Assembly: GCA_950295325.1 (NCBI GenBank)
Contig: OX485804.1
Span: 68,238,033-68,302,032 of the forward strand
Length of the DNA: 64,000 nt
Origin: Polytrichum commune
Lineage: Eukaryota > Streptophyta > Polytrichopsida > Polytrichales > Polytrichaceae
Reading direction: 5' to 3'
Part shown: piece after piece, positions 11,087-24,100 of the stretch
How the letters are laid out: each line of letters begins with the position of its first letter
Numbering within the stretch: position 1 is the first letter of the stretch
Translations under genes and position numbers: made by a program
The notes under the pieces: generated by a model
The model's database searches: none
The model's input: only the letters and a program-made list of their open reading frames with translations
What the model was told of the DNA's origin: nothing

Positions 11087-12526
11087 CAGTGTATATGTTT
11101 GACAAAGTTTTTGCAAGTTTTTCTCTTTTGACACGCAAAAACTTGCACAAAAAAAAAATGCACGTCAATTGACACGCACAATCTAGAAATTGACATGTAC
11201 TGTGACTTGTGAAGAAAAAAACCACACGTCAATTGACACACTAGAAATTGAAATGACACGTATTACTTGAGTACTATAAAGTGTAGCTCAAGTATCCGGA
11301 AAACATAACCCATAACAGTAGGAGAACTTCCTACAGTCACTCACATACTTAAGTTCAACTTTGCTCTTGCAATTTCCTTTGTAACCGGGAGCTAAGATGG
11401 TGATCGGAGAGTGAGACTAACTAGGAACATGACGAGGCAAATGTTTGTATCACCGTGGTGCTTGCACATCCTCCACTCCATATGAGTTTTTTCTTGCTTC
11501 CAACCAATGTGAGTTTTTCTTGCTTTCAACCAAAGTTGTTTTGAGCAATTCCCTTTGAATCGCAAAGCTCCCTTGTTGAAAGCATTTGAATCCCTTTGAG
11601 CTTTCTTGGAGCAGGAGAGGCTTCTTACTGCAAAAATGACGCAGAAGTGGCACGAAGATCATCACCTGCTTTCGGTTAGGATTGATTGTAGCGCACTTTG
11701 TTCTAGAGTGAATTGTTCTGTTGGGATAATTAACTTGTAATCATGAAGTTGTGATTGTGTGGTTGCTTTCCACTTCCCCTGCCTCTCTGGAAACACCTGG
11801 AACCAATTAATTCCCAACGATAATCAATATTCCTTCTTGTAACAACCTTTTGTTGGCCAGCGCACTAGAAGTGTTTCTATATTTCACAATTCCAGTTCAG
11901 AGACCTAGATCAGACCTCACCAATTGAACAACTTTTTATTCTTTTTCTTTACCACTAAAGGATATAATATGCTTCAAAAGGATATCGGTTGATATTGATT
12001 GTTCAGCAGATAGGTAGATAGATAAATAGATACATTCAACTAGAATCAAGCAAAGGGAGGAGCATACGTAATTGTGAGCCTCAGAGCCTCCGTACTGAAG
12101 TGCAAGAGAGTCACCCATGTTGATCACCTTTGAGAATTTTTGTCCGTTGCTTTTGGCGGAGAGATAGCAGAGTCTGGCTGTAGATTCAGAAGCAAAAAGT
12201 GGAGAAAGACGCCTAAATTCAAGGCTCTTGACTTCTTTTCTGTATGTCGTGCATTTCTCTCTAATCACATTGCATAAGTGGAGAAACATGCGAGACCGAA
12301 GGATACTTACGCTCGATTGATAGTTTTTTTTTTGGTTACAAATCAAGTTTGTTTTTATTATTCAAAATATTAGTTTTCTAAAATATTGTGTAAGCCAAAA
12401 ATTGAGGTGACATTTTGGAATAAAATGTAGATGTCAATTGACATTCATTTTTGTTTTTGAAAACGTCATGTGACACTTTGGATTTGAGGTTGAACGTCAC
12501 ATGAAATTTGTCAAACATACACACTG
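11087..12526. mobile_element. Non-autonomous hAT element, 1,440 bp, inside satellite
   Basis: The termini are CAGTGTATATGTTTGACAAA and, at the right as reverse complement, CAGTGTGTATGTTTGACAAA (one mismatch in 20). Both sides carry the 8-bp duplication CCCACGGC (11,079-11,086 and 12,527-12,534), and removing the element restores an uninterrupted 296-bp satellite unit. The ends match the 307-bp MITE at 280-586. The interior (about 11,280-12,340) is unrelated to the MITE and could be captured host DNA. A minus-strand stretch at about 12,200-12,300 reads VIREKCTTYRKEVKSLEFR, loosely like the helix before the core of plant 2-oxoglutarate dioxygenases, but that match is weak. No hAT transposase was seen. 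Confidence 0.9.
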
Positions 12527-13405
12527 CCCACGGCTAACGACGTATCGCCACCCTACCCTACCCTACCCTATCCTCGAGTATTATAACATTCTTTTAGTTC
12601 ATGTCTAGGGTTTGGTGGTGTCGGATTCATGAATCGATCATTTTCTAGGATCTATGGTGCATTATCCGCATCTTGTAGTAGTTCCAAACTCAATATGAGG
12701 TCTCTTGGGGCAAGATTTGTTGGTATATATGATTTTGAATCATGTTGGTAGGCACATTGCAACATCATCATCTTCCTCCGGAATTGCCCCCCACCCACTT
12801 AACTTACACCACCAACACAACACCCATGGCTAACGACATATCGCCACCCAACCCTACCCTACCCTGTCCTCGAGTATTATAACATTCTTTTAGTTCATGT
12901 CTAGGGTTTGGTGGTGTCGGATTCATGAATCGATCATTTTCTAGGATCTATGGTGCATTATCCGCATCTTGTAGTAGTTCCAAACTCAATATGAGGTCTC
13001 TTGGGGCAAGATTTGTTGGTATATATGATTTTGAATCATGTTGGTAGGCACATTGCAACATCATCATCTTCCTCCGGAATTGCCCCCCACCCACTTAACT
13101 TACACCACCAACACAACACCCATGGCTAACGACATATCGCCACCCAACCCTACCCTACCCTGTCCTCGAGTATTATAACATTCTTTTAGTTCATGTCTAG
13201 GGTTTGGTGGTGTCGGATTCATGAATCGATCATTTTCTAGGATCTATGGTGCATTATCCGCATCTTGTAGTAGTTCCAAACTCAATATGAGGTCTCTTGG
13301 GGCAAGATTTGTTGGTATATATGATTTTGAATCATGTTGGTAGGCACATTGCAACATCATCATCTTCCTCCGGAATTGCCCCCCACCCACTTACAACGTA
13401 ACACC

Positions 13406-13438
13406 CGTTGTCCCCCTCCAGAGGGGGGAGGGGGACAA
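13406..13438. repeat. GC-rich perfect hairpin in array tail
   Basis: GTTGTCCCCCTCC is followed after a short loop by GGAGGGGGACAAC, a 13-bp perfect stem. It lies in the diverged tail of the tandem array and is absent from the other units, so it is a local insertion or rearrangement. It is not a terminator in a eukaryotic setting. Confidence 0.8.
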
Positions 13439-13914
13439 CGGCCGGGCTAATGACATATCGCAACACTACCCTCAAGTATTATAACATTCTTTTAGTTCAT
13501 GTTGAGCGTTTGGTGGGGCCGGATTCATGAATTGATCTTTCTAGGATCTATGGTGCATTATCCGCATCTTGTAGTAGTTTCATACTCAATTTGAAGTCAC
13601 TTGGGGCAAGATTGTCGGTATATGAATTTGTATCATGTCGGTAAATAGATTGTAACATCAGCATCTTCCTCCGTAAATGTCCCCCACCTACCCCCTCAGA
13701 ATGCAACCCCCCCCTTGGGGCCTAACTTATATCGCATCCCTACTTCCAAGTTTCGTAACATTCGTTAGCTCATGTCCAGTGTTTGGTGGGGCCGGATCCA
13801 TGGATTGGTATTCTAGGATCTATGGTGCATTGTCCGCATCTTGCAATTATAGTTTCACACTAAATCTGAAGCCACTTGGGACAAGTATGTTGCCGGTTCA
13901 TTCATTGCTACTAC

Positions 13915-15068
13915 ATCCTAAACTCCGTAATATCAACCTCCATTATGTCACTCACTCTCTAATATCCCGAAACCCTAGGGAACGGATGTTCATAGTTCAA
14001 ATCTCACTCCTTATTGTCACCTTTCTCTCCCTTATATGACGAATTTTGTCATTAATGCAAAACACCAAAGAAGTCAACCCACACCCTCGCATTGCGCCAT
14101 GTGTGAATATGTGTGTCACCTTCTTATTCTTATTCTTTTTCTTATTCTTCTTCTTATGCCACTTGTTGAATGTTGGTGCATGCATATGCCACATCGCCTA
14201 GGAAGGCCAAGTGAAGTGGACCACACCACACCACACCACACCACACCATTTAATACGTCGCAATTTGTTTTATTCCATAATGTCACATGCTACACTAATT
14301 CACCAGTTTCACGCATCCATGTTAACACTACAAAACTCCATAATATCACGTGCACTTTGGTTGCCACGGGTGTGATACTACAGAGTTTAGAGTGTAGCTG
14401 GATGTCTTGGTTTACTCTACACATTTGGTGGCTCTGATGGATCATATGGTCGGCACCCATTAAGTCATTAGCCAACGAAGGGTAGTGTGTTATTGACGAT
14501 GTTTTAAGTGGCAATGGTGGGCTGGTTTAGGGTTAGACACCCTTGGCCCTGCAGTCAAGGTGACTGGAATTAAGTGCCTGACAACCATTGTGATTGGCTT
14601 CAACACAAATTAATCAATGTTTGAGCGGAGGCACCGTGTGTCCTTCTTCTATTGGCCATAGTACATAGAAATAAAAACATAGGTGTCCTCAACATAACAT
14701 TAATTCAGACGACTGCCAATATGCACTCTAAACTCCGTAATATCTCGCTTGTGGGAACCAAAAGTGCACGTGATATTAAGGAGTTTTGCAGTGTTAAAAT
14801 GGATGCGTGATTAAAGAGAATTAGTGGAGCATGTGATATTATGGAACAACACAAAGTCAACATTGTAATAACAACAATAATTACAATGATGACAACGTGA
14901 TGCGTGCGAGCGTGTAGTTTGAACTCTTTGGTGGTATGTTTTAATGCTAAAACATGTGATATATGGGAGGGAAACGTGACAACAAGGAGTGAGATTTGAA
15001 CTGATAAGAGAAGATAAGAGAAGGAGTGACATTAAGGAGGGTGAAATTACGGATTTTATAGTATAATA
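13915..15068. repeat. Large foldback element (~1.15 kb)
   Basis: Left-arm blocks at 13,915-14,040 and 14,268-14,372 pair with right-arm blocks at 14,752-14,860 and 14,960-15,065. Shared phrases in inverted orientation are AACTCCGTAATATC, CAAATCTCACTCCTT, CACGCATCCAT and AATATCACGTGCACTTT. It abuts the diverged end of the tandem array. A (CCACA)n microsatellite at about 14,219-14,248 is inside the left half. The ORFs across it are by-products of the inverted arms. Confidence 0.75.
14219..14248. repeat. (CCACA)n microsatellite
   Basis: Six tandem CCACA-type pentamers are directly visible, located within the foldback element. Confidence 0.9.
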
Positions 15069-15878
15069 TAGCTTGCCCTTCTTCAATACATGCTCATGTT
15101 GAGAATATGGGAAAAGGGAATATCCCATGAATAATGGTTGCATAATACCCTACCATGTCAAGACCCATAAAGGGTTGCACTCTTTTTGAGTAATGATTTT
15201 TAAAGCCACTAATCATATGCGGCATTAAGTACAAAATAGTGCCCACTTTGGCCACTTATAGTGGTGGTGTAAGAAAAATTTAAGAAGAGCACCAACTTTG
15301 CCCAATCAAAGTGGCTAATCTAGGATCTACCTGCTTAACAAGGTGGTGTAAGAGGTGTTGCACAATAGGTATTCCACATAAGGTGAACAAGAAATTCATT
15401 AAATAAAAGACTCTTGTGCATTATAAACATGATTTGAGGTGGTTTTCACCAAACAATACAACATTAGTGGACCCCCCCCCCCCCTTGCTATTGACACAAA
15501 AAGACCCAATGTTGCAATGCACTTTGACGATTTGTGGGGGTAGCAAAATATTTTATACATATAATTTCTCCCGATGGTTATGTTTCTAATCCATTTGCTA
15601 ACCTTTGCTTAATTTCTTGAATTGTTTGCAAAAAGGTAACGATTTTTTTAAGCAAAAAACCTTGGGGGTGTTGTTTTAAGGTCTCCATGTTAGACTAATT
15701 TGACGTTGGGGTTGTCATTGGTCAACATAATTTGGCATGCTAGGATCTCTCCCACCAACATCCGTCTTCAATGTATGTGTTGCCTCCCCAACACCCATCA
15801 ATCTATAAAGCATAAGTTATTGATTAGTTAATCTACAAGCAAAGAGTGGCCATGGGTTGCGGAAGCAGTGAGTTCATC
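15069..15878. other. Intergenic stretch without recognised features
   Basis: A poly-C run sits near 15,473-15,484. No exon, RNA gene or terminal repeats were identified. Confidence 0.4.
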
Positions 15879-16007
15879 CCTCTAGTCAAGTTGGTTATTA
15901 GTCACAACCGATCAACTCATGAACATGTTTTGGGAATTATGCATGATACCATGCCTCCATGGATGAAAAACGCAACAAATTATGATAACCTATTTGCTCT
16001 TGAATGA
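15879..16007 (+). pseudogene. Short coding relic, twin of 7,727-7,861
   Basis: The plus frame reads LVKLVISHNR then, nine codons later, MHDTMPPWMKNA and a TGA stop after ALE. It is collinear with the relic at 7,727 except for one codon. The codons diverge while the residues are partly kept, which suggests descent from a translated ancestor. The protein family is unknown. Confidence 0.4.
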
Positions 16008-16079
16008 ATGATCAGTTATGGAATGACATTTGATATAACTTTAGTTAAGCCAAACACTATGGAAATTATGGTTCCTTAC

Positions 16080-16350
16080 CTCTTTACTAAATATTCCATT
16101 TAGTGTCACCAATTCTAATTGTCTTGCTCGATACTAATTGTAAACTGTGGTATAGTGTCACCAACACTGAATGTTTCATCACAAGTTGTTGACAAGAGAA
16201 GGTAAGGTTTTGGCCAATAGATGAACTCGTCCATCATCCAAGACAATATTTGTTCACTTATTCTTAAGAGATGTTATTCGAAAAGTTACCATAATGACAT
16301 AAAATACCATATGACACTAAATATTATATTTAGTGTGGTTCTCTACCTTG
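16080..16350 (-). repeat. TTTAGTGT-family repeat (inverted copy)
   Basis: Contains TTAGTGTCACCAA, AAGTTACCATAATGACATAAA and ATATGACACTAAAT. In reverse orientation these match the repeats at about 26,871-27,612 and 62,455-62,800. No coding content. Confidence 0.5.
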
Positions 16351-16673
16351 GTAGACTCACACTCATCCCAGATGTAGAAGAGAGGGAATTATCATTCACA
16401 AGCGTACCTCTCATCCATCCAAATGAAAACTTGATCCCCTATAGGTTTGTGACCAATTCATCTCAAATGACTAGGACTAGACTAATATGAAGTCTGTAAA
16501 GCTATTTTCAGTGTCAAAAATAGAATCATTCATGGCCGTACTATATTAGGAATATTTTAATGTTGGATAAATGAGACATAACATTACCTATGTTATCAAT
16601 CTAGTTCCTTTATCAAATGGAGAGGACTAGCTAGGTTCCATGAATTCGCAAGGAAGACTCTCTACTTAGGTGG

Positions 16674-16830
16674 TATAAGGTAGGTATACCCAAAACCACC
16701 ACGATGGACCACATCCATGCATTTGGAAGCAACAAATGTGCACATTTTAGTGTTGCTTCCAAATATAAGCACGTGGTACATAGTGGTGGATTTAGGTTTA
16801 GTGATGGTTTTGGGCAAACCTATCTTAGTT
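16674..16830. repeat. Small foldback (~155 bp)
   Basis: The left arm (TAAGGTAGGTATACCCAAAACCACC ... TTTGGAAGCAACA, shown here in parts) pairs with the right arm in inverted orientation (TGTTGCTTCCAAA ... GGTTTTGGGCAAACCTA). The arms are about 65 bp with some mismatches. This is a MITE-sized hairpin without coding content. Confidence 0.65.
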
Positions 16831-19800
16831 GTCACCAGTAACCGATAACTTTGCAACATGTACGGACCGACACTACTAAGGCATACATGTTGCCTAGCAA
16901 TGGCTAATTAGTTTTGATATTTCAAATTTAAAAAGCAGGTTGCGCTCTAGACAACGAACCCCAGTCGGCATTCAACCCTTGTCAAATTAGCAGTGTTCAA
17001 ATTGAATATTGCTCATGTTGCAAGGATGGCCCAACATAAACATGATATTATTCTCTTGAAATTCTCAAAATTCCGAACACTAGGGATGTAGCACGTTTAG
17101 TGCTCAATATTGTTATGAAGGTACACTTATATGCGATACTTCCCTTTCACCCCTATTCGTGGGTTTCTTTTTTTTGGTTTTTCTTCCCTAAATTCAATGC
17201 ATATGAGATGGGTACTTTGGAGAGCGAGTGCACAATGTGAAAAGTATTGAACAATTGAGTTGTTAAACCGCCATTGGATGTGGTCACATGGTTGTTTTTA
17301 TTGGGTTTAGATATTTGAACAAGGTTAGTTGTTCATTCTAGGATTTTTAGGGTTATCATTGCCACGAGTGCTTATGAAATGCACGGAGCATAATTTTAAT
17401 GGACACACCTAACAAGAAGACATTGAAATGCGAGAAAGATCAAAGTATATAGCCCGATCCTTCCGTATTATATATGCATCACATTGATGATGTTAGTGTG
17501 AGCCACGCCTAGTTTTAAAGTGGTCAAAAACTTCCATAATGTTGTACGTATAGTCATTTTAAGATGCAATCTACAACTGGCATACATTGGTGACCATGTC
17601 AGGTTAGATTCAGTGGTTGTTATAGCTTCCACGCAACCTTGAAATCACCTCAAATGAAACAGGCCAGGTGGATAGAATCATGGACATCAAACAAACGAAG
17701 ATCTATTTAGAATAACACGTGAAAGTATATAAGGTCGACGTGCCTTAGATGGATACTTTTCTCTCTACACCCACTTCTCATAGATTTGAAACATGTAATT
17801 AGTGCAAGATGATTAGCAAATCCAAATCATGTTTGTGGTCAACTGTCTTATAATCTTCGGAGCTCATATGAATATCTTTTTTTTTTATCAAATTGAAGAT
17901 TTTCGTGCACTTTACATGGTTAGAACCCCCCCCCCCCCCCCCTCTCAACCATGTTGATTATTGAACCTATAATGGTTAGCATGTTTTGGGCAAGTATGCC
18001 TAGTCTCTTTAAACACATGTCCTTTTGGTGCAAGTTCTTGAATTCAGGCCTACCACTCAAACATATGCACAAGTCTTTTTGGTGCTAGTTCTTAGATCCA
18101 TGGATACCACTTGAATATGGGTATCTAGATTTTTGTTGTGTTCAATTTAGACGCACGTATCTTAGCTTGACCATTTCATGTTATAGATGTGATGATGTGT
18201 GTGTTACTCACAATGGAGATTTGTCAAAATAACTCAAAAGATCAAGAGTTTTCAAACTATAACATGTGGGTACATGTTTACAACACCTACCATTGGGGAG
18301 GGTGGGACTGATGATTCCTAGGTAGAGGTTGGAGATTAGGTACTATCTTAAGCCAAACTAACATCTAAATCATGGTCAAAGACCCGGAAATAGTCTACTA
18401 AGATTGATTTAGAATGAATCACTACACCCAGAGTGACAGATTTTTATTGCTAGGTGTTGGGAAATGAAATATGTAACATGGCTACAAGAAACATATGGTT
18501 TGGTGTAGCATTCAAATTTATGTGTCATGTCAATTAGAGTGGTCTTTGTAACTTGTCATATAGCACCAAGTGTCATGTGCACCTCTCTAGTTGCCACCCA
18601 ATGAGTGCAAGACAATCCATGTGGGCCAATTATGAATAGTGGTGGTCACTTTTGACATTTTTAGCAAAAATTAATAATAAGTGACCTTAAGCACCTCCAT
18701 ATGACATTTTTTATGCCCAAAATGGGCCTAAACCCCCTTGTTGACCTTTAGCAATAAGTCCACAATCTTACAATGCTCGTTTGACATTAATTAGGTGTGA
18801 TTGGCGTGAGCTTATAACTTACAAAGAGTGTAAGGTGTTGATATTGTCAAGTCATAGCCTCCTATTGGTTGGAACCATGACACAAGGCTTGTGAAAACAA
18901 GACAACTTGTTTTGTCTTTTGAAAATATGCAGCAATCTAATCATAACACCCACCATAAGGGAGGCAGTAAAACCTATCGGACTCCAAGTTTCTTGTTGAT
19001 TCATTCTAGTTCGGTCCCACCAGACTAAATCAAGTACTACGACCCTAATTTAGAGGTCAAATTGTGTCCAAATATAATCCGAGTTATACAATGCTCTATG
19101 CATTTCCACCCTTCCCATGGTATGCATCACACTTTACCTTACCTTTGTACCTAGCAAAAGTTATGTGATCTTGGATTAATGGTATCTCCAATAGTGGAAA
19201 ACTACATTGATTATCCCAATTAGTGAGGGAGGGCTAATAGTGCATGTGGAATTTAATGAAGGTGATACTAAATTTCTTATGCTATGAAATTAGTGTCACC
19301 CAAAGCTCCAAGAAGCACTTTTCATCTCGACACTATTCATATAAACACAATTTTCTAAAAGTATCAGGTCCCACTAGACTAAATCAAGGTCCATGACCCT
19401 AAATTAGAGGTCAAATTGTCTCATCCTAGCACTATTCACTTACAAGCATGTCTTTGCATATAATTTTCTTTTTGTATCACCCTACAAGCACCTTAGAGCA
19501 TGCACTAAATTTTATTAAAATGCATGGTAAATGATCGTGTATTCATATATTTGGTATCACTCAATCAAAATTCCAATCATCACTAATTTGAGACTTGGCA
19601 AAATAGTGCATGTTTTAGAAATTAGTACCACAAGCACTAATTGGGATAATCAATGTAGTGAGTTAAAGCAGAGATGCCTCATTCAAACACTAAGTCTTTT
19701 GCGGACATCAACCCCACTACGAACTTTTAGGGCAAGGGGTCTCTGCTGGGATAAGGGTTGGGGCCCACGACCCCTTTGGACAACCCCCACAAAAATTTCT

Positions 19801-21192
19801 GAAAAGTTTCTTGAAGGTCGCTTGTCCACAAAACCCATATTGAGTGCACCTCACCATCAAGGTCCAAAATCCAATATAAATGTCCACTTCTACGTAGTAA
19901 ATAAGCACTTGATTGGGATATTATTTCCAAAGTGAAATCGTCAATGAAGCAGGTATTTAACTTGGAAGTTAAGAATATTAACAAATCCTCATTAACACTG
20001 AGGTGATACTTTTTGTGACTTACCATTTGAGAATGCCTTCGCCATTTTTCAATTGAACTTGAAATAATCTGCTGATTTTAGCTGATTCATTTTCTAATAT
20101 TTAAAGTAATGTCTTCTCCGTTTACAAGCATTCATACACATTCAAACTATTCACACAATCCTCGTTAGACCCCTAGTCTTAAAAGGTTTTTCCAAAGGAA
20201 AGCATTTACTCTTAAAAGAAACACTTTAGACATCAAAAGATATCATCTTGCCTCCAGAAATTGTAAAATCGATGTTTATGTTCCTCATTTAAATTTGCTC
20301 CTGTGATCATTTGATTTCTACTTTGCCCTAGCATCACTATATGTGCAGAAATACTCGAAGCAACCGTTATAGGCTTTTCTATGTTATAAGTAAGGTGACC
20401 AAGACTGCAAAATTAGTAAGACCATTTAAATCTCACTAAGAGATTATTGATTGTCACCAAAGTAATGAACCAGGAATTACCTTGCTAGGAAGAAATTAGG
20501 TCTAATGTCAAACACGGAATCTGCCTTCCAGATCACCTGGAACATCCCACTCTTAAGTAGATGATGGTTAAAAGTGTTGAAGCTCCCTCCTTACGATGTT
20601 CCTTCCAGGTCAGTCAAAAGATACCCAAAGAACTCTCTTCATTCTTAGATTTCAAAAACTACCCACAATACAGACCATCAACCAATCCACTGTTATTCCC
20701 TGTCAAGGCATGCAGACACCTTGTTGTTCTGGTTCAAAAATGTGATCACATCATAAACTCACAAGATTATTTTGCTCAATCACAACCAGGGTTATTGCAT
20801 CCTGAAGAGTGATCAAAGTGAGCATATTATGAAGAAACATTTCAAGACAGGTAAACAGCACTACAAACCTTGGATGCAAACAATGATTGCCTTTAAGGGT
20901 TACATTATGCCTGATTTGCAAGTTTACATTATTGAAGACATAATGCTGACCATCCCAGGTTGCTAGATCCAAACTCTAAACATTGAAATGTGACAAATAC
21001 CGGTCCAAGGAACATCTCGTGCATCTCTGCACAAAGACTACACTCCTTGGCCTCAGCAACTAATGCCACTCGTACCCTTCTAAAGCGAATACTTTGGTAG
21101 GCAGACTACCTGGACATCCTTGTTGTAAAATTGAGAACTAGCATAAGCTTAGTTCTACTTCGGAGGTCTGAGTCACAATCCTAAATGCAACT
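16831..21192. other. Repeat-poor intergenic stretch and 3' flank of ATP synthase gene
   Basis: No gene was identified between 16.8 and 20 kb. A poly-C run lies near 17,926-17,942. A duplicated phrase (GACTAAATCAAG ... TTAGAGGTCAAATTGT) occurs at 19,024-19,070 and 19,377-19,425. From about 20.0 to 21.19 kb the sequence is the downstream flank of the minus-strand ATP synthase gene and likely holds its 3' UTR. Short ORFs there lack recognisable motifs. Confidence 0.4.
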
Positions 21193-24100
21193 TCAAAGGT
21201 AAGCACGGTGGTCTAGATCTTTTGGATGCACATCAATAGTCAACTCGTCCCTGCATATGCCAGTAAAAAAGGAAGTTAGAACAAGAGGCATAAACAAACT
21301 ACACCATATTTTAAATAGTGTGATGCATGTTAGTTACAAAACACACTAATCCATGATTTTGTACATTCATGTGCCTCACATTGAGTTTCAGATCACAGTA
21401 TTTCCAAACATATTAGTGAGCTTCATATTAAAAATTTCTACAATATATCATAATTTGTATTTGGATTAAATTATTTTCACAATTATATCCCAAAAAACGG
21501 TATACCCTACCACCCAAATGTTGCATGTCTTGGAGTCCAAGGTGGAATGCTCAAGAGTTCAACTTGGAGCATTAGACCTAACACACCAGCTACTCAGCAA
21601 TTTCATACATCAAACACAAAGTATCCCAACATTGCATAGTCAAAGGTGTGAGTATAGAAGGTGAAATGCCAACCTCCGCTTATAGGTATCGATCTTCTCC
21701 ATGGCAGTGTGTCGCAACTCTTCCAACTCAGCCTTGGCTGCAGCATACTCGGCTTCCTCCTCCAACTTATCAAGTTGGCTGTCGTTGATTCCAAGCCTAG
21801 TGCCCCACCAATCAAGCATAATGACTAAGTCGATTCTCTATGAGAGACATGGTTCCATTCAAAGGTGATTCCTTTATACTTTATACAGGAATCTTAAAAG
21901 CTTGTGATGGTAAAGGGAGCAACATAACTTGACAGACACCTTCTGCTGTCAGTATTTTGACCAATCCCAACTCTCTACATCAGCATTTAGAATAGCATCT
22001 TTGCTGGGCTGAGACTTGTAGAATCTTGTTTTTCTTCTTAAAAAGCAAGATGGCAGTAACAAATCTACAAGCCCAAACATAGATACAAAAAGAGAACAGA
22101 ATGTCAGACACCCATAAATGCACAAAAAAGAACACTCACTTCTGGTTGATCTGATCCAGTTCTTTCTTCCATATGGACATGCCATTTGCATCGTCTTTGA
22201 GCAGAGGCTTTCCTATATTCTTTTCCACCTTGTCAAGAGCCTCAAGCATCAAAGGGTCAGCTCCCATGTCGTCTTCAATTCCAACCCTGAGCAGATAAAA
22301 AATGTGAGGATGATGAGGAAACCATTGTTGGCAGGATGACTACCAAAGGCAACAGTCACTACCTTGATAATTTGCAAATGCAAAATACTTCTTTGGAAAG
22401 AAGGAAATAGCTTATACTTCCAGGAAAGAAGGAATAGCTTATATGGACGAGTGATAGTCTATCTATTGCAAATGCAAGCCTCATGCCAACAGCAAGGGAA
22501 GAAAAACATACTCGCGGCGTAGACTTCTGTGGATAGAGAGATATGTGCGCACATCAGGTGTATCTTCTGCAGCTGCTTCCAAAAGGTCAGCAATCTTTTG
22601 TGTGTATGAAGGAACTCCAAGGCTGCAGATCAAAATAATCATCAGCAATGATGAAACATCTTAAACCAGAGGACATAAATTACTACTCAAAAAGCTCACA
22701 TCAACTCTCTGCTATCACTGGCTCCTCCATCACCAACATGATTAGAGAATATAAATATGGACCAGTCTGAGGGAACAAGAGCACTAAGCCATTCTGCAGC
22801 CAGCCACAAAGATTGTCACTAATCAGTTCTGGTAACCCTAAAGATGAGAACCAGAGAACCAGGAGATAAATTTCATTCAGAGATTGCCAGGAGTGTCTCA
22901 TGTAGTTGACATTGAAGCAGTTCCCTGCTAACTCAATGTCCCGCCAAGATGAAGATTAAGGTCTAGCCAAAACTTACTTGCCCCTGATTTTGGCCTGAAT
23001 ATCAAAGTAAGCCTTCACAGCAGCTTCACTGTTGGAGTCAAGGTCCAGCTTTGACTTGGAAATCTCCTCCAGATAGGCTCTGAAGGTCTTTTGTTGCCTC
23101 ACAAATACCGCCTTCACAACATCATCTTCATAGCCACAAAAGGAGACACAAATCTTTCAGCAAATTGTAAAACTGAATTCACATTACTCAGTTTCTGCAA
23201 TGCACCTCTGAACTTCACAAGGGACACACTGATGGCATTCATGTTTTTTCTGAGGAAATTACCAAAATGATTGCACAACACATAATCTACTAGGTTACAT
23301 GAGGCAATGGGACGTAGGAGCTCATACCTCCAGCTTCAGCACCAGGCTTCCCAGCAACAGCACTCAACGAGCGGCAAAATGATGAGCCCTCAGCACTCAC
23401 AGCTCTCACCTACATCATATAACAGCACTCCAGCTAAGGATTCGCCCTCAACATTCCTTTCAAAAATGGAATTGCATCAATCATACATAGGAAAATAAAA
23501 TATAAATGACTCCAACAGTGCCACAGGCATGAAATATGGTGTTTGCTTCATCTTCAGGTTAGTCAAAGTCTAAATGTAATCCCGAAACGGGCAAAGAATT
23601 AGAGAGTTAGAGAGTCCCCAAAGAATAAGCCTCCTTTCAAAGGTGAAAACCTTGAACTGATGCAGATAGGCCAGCCTGCACCTAGCTCCCCCAAGCACAA
23701 GTGGCTGGGTTCCCACACTGTTGGTTGAAAACATCTGGTAAACCCAGCTACCCTCACTATGATTGGGTGGCCCATGGGTGGTAGGGTGCACCGGAAATCA
23801 AGTGATACTGAAAAGGTCGCCCATTCAAATACTATTCTAGTCTTAGGCAGCTCAACCTCAGAGGTTTCATGGGATCCAGGTTAAGACCTTGGGTTTGAGA
23901 CAACCATGAACACACGTAGAAACACACGCTGAACAGCATGCATCAGACTCTGAGAGCGTCCCTCACGACAGAGCAGAATCTAGTGCTCTAAGCCTTAAAT
24001 TGCAAATGCTCAACACAAGGAAAAATCCTCACAGAAAGCATTCAGCACACTTTATCCAGAGTAAAAATTCTTGTGCAATCGCAAGAAATGCGTAGAACCG

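Larger units (their letters stand above)
10421..13900. repeat. 296-bp tandem repeat array interrupted by hAT element
   Basis: The marker CATCATCATCTTCCTCC recurs at about 10,423, 10,723, 11,019, 12,763, 13,059, 13,355 and (variant) 13,657. Spacing is 296 bp across the core; removing the 1,440-bp insertion plus its 8-bp duplication makes 11,019 to 12,763 exactly 296 as well. Each unit has a CCCTACCCTACCCT block, CTCGAGTATTATAACATTC, GGATTCATGAATCGATC and TTCCTCCGGAATTGCCCCCC. The units between about 10,720 and 13,360 are nearly identical, while the outer ones (before 10,720 and 13,400-13,900) are diverged. That is the expected pattern for array expansion and homogenisation from the centre. There is no consistent ORF. 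Confidence 0.9.

Noticed and set aside
11936..12346. Captured 2-oxoglutarate dioxygenase gene
   Set aside because: Only one short helix-like segment is reminiscent, and no iron-binding HxD or Arg-x-Ser motif is visible. Kept only as a weak note within the hAT element.
10421..13900. CRISPR-like array
   Set aside because: Units are 296 bp, contiguous and without unique spacers, in a eukaryotic genome; it is a tandem satellite.
19531..20026. ORFs of 99-134 codons on both strands
   Set aside because: The two strands overlap the same bases, with no splice context or family motif; most likely chance.
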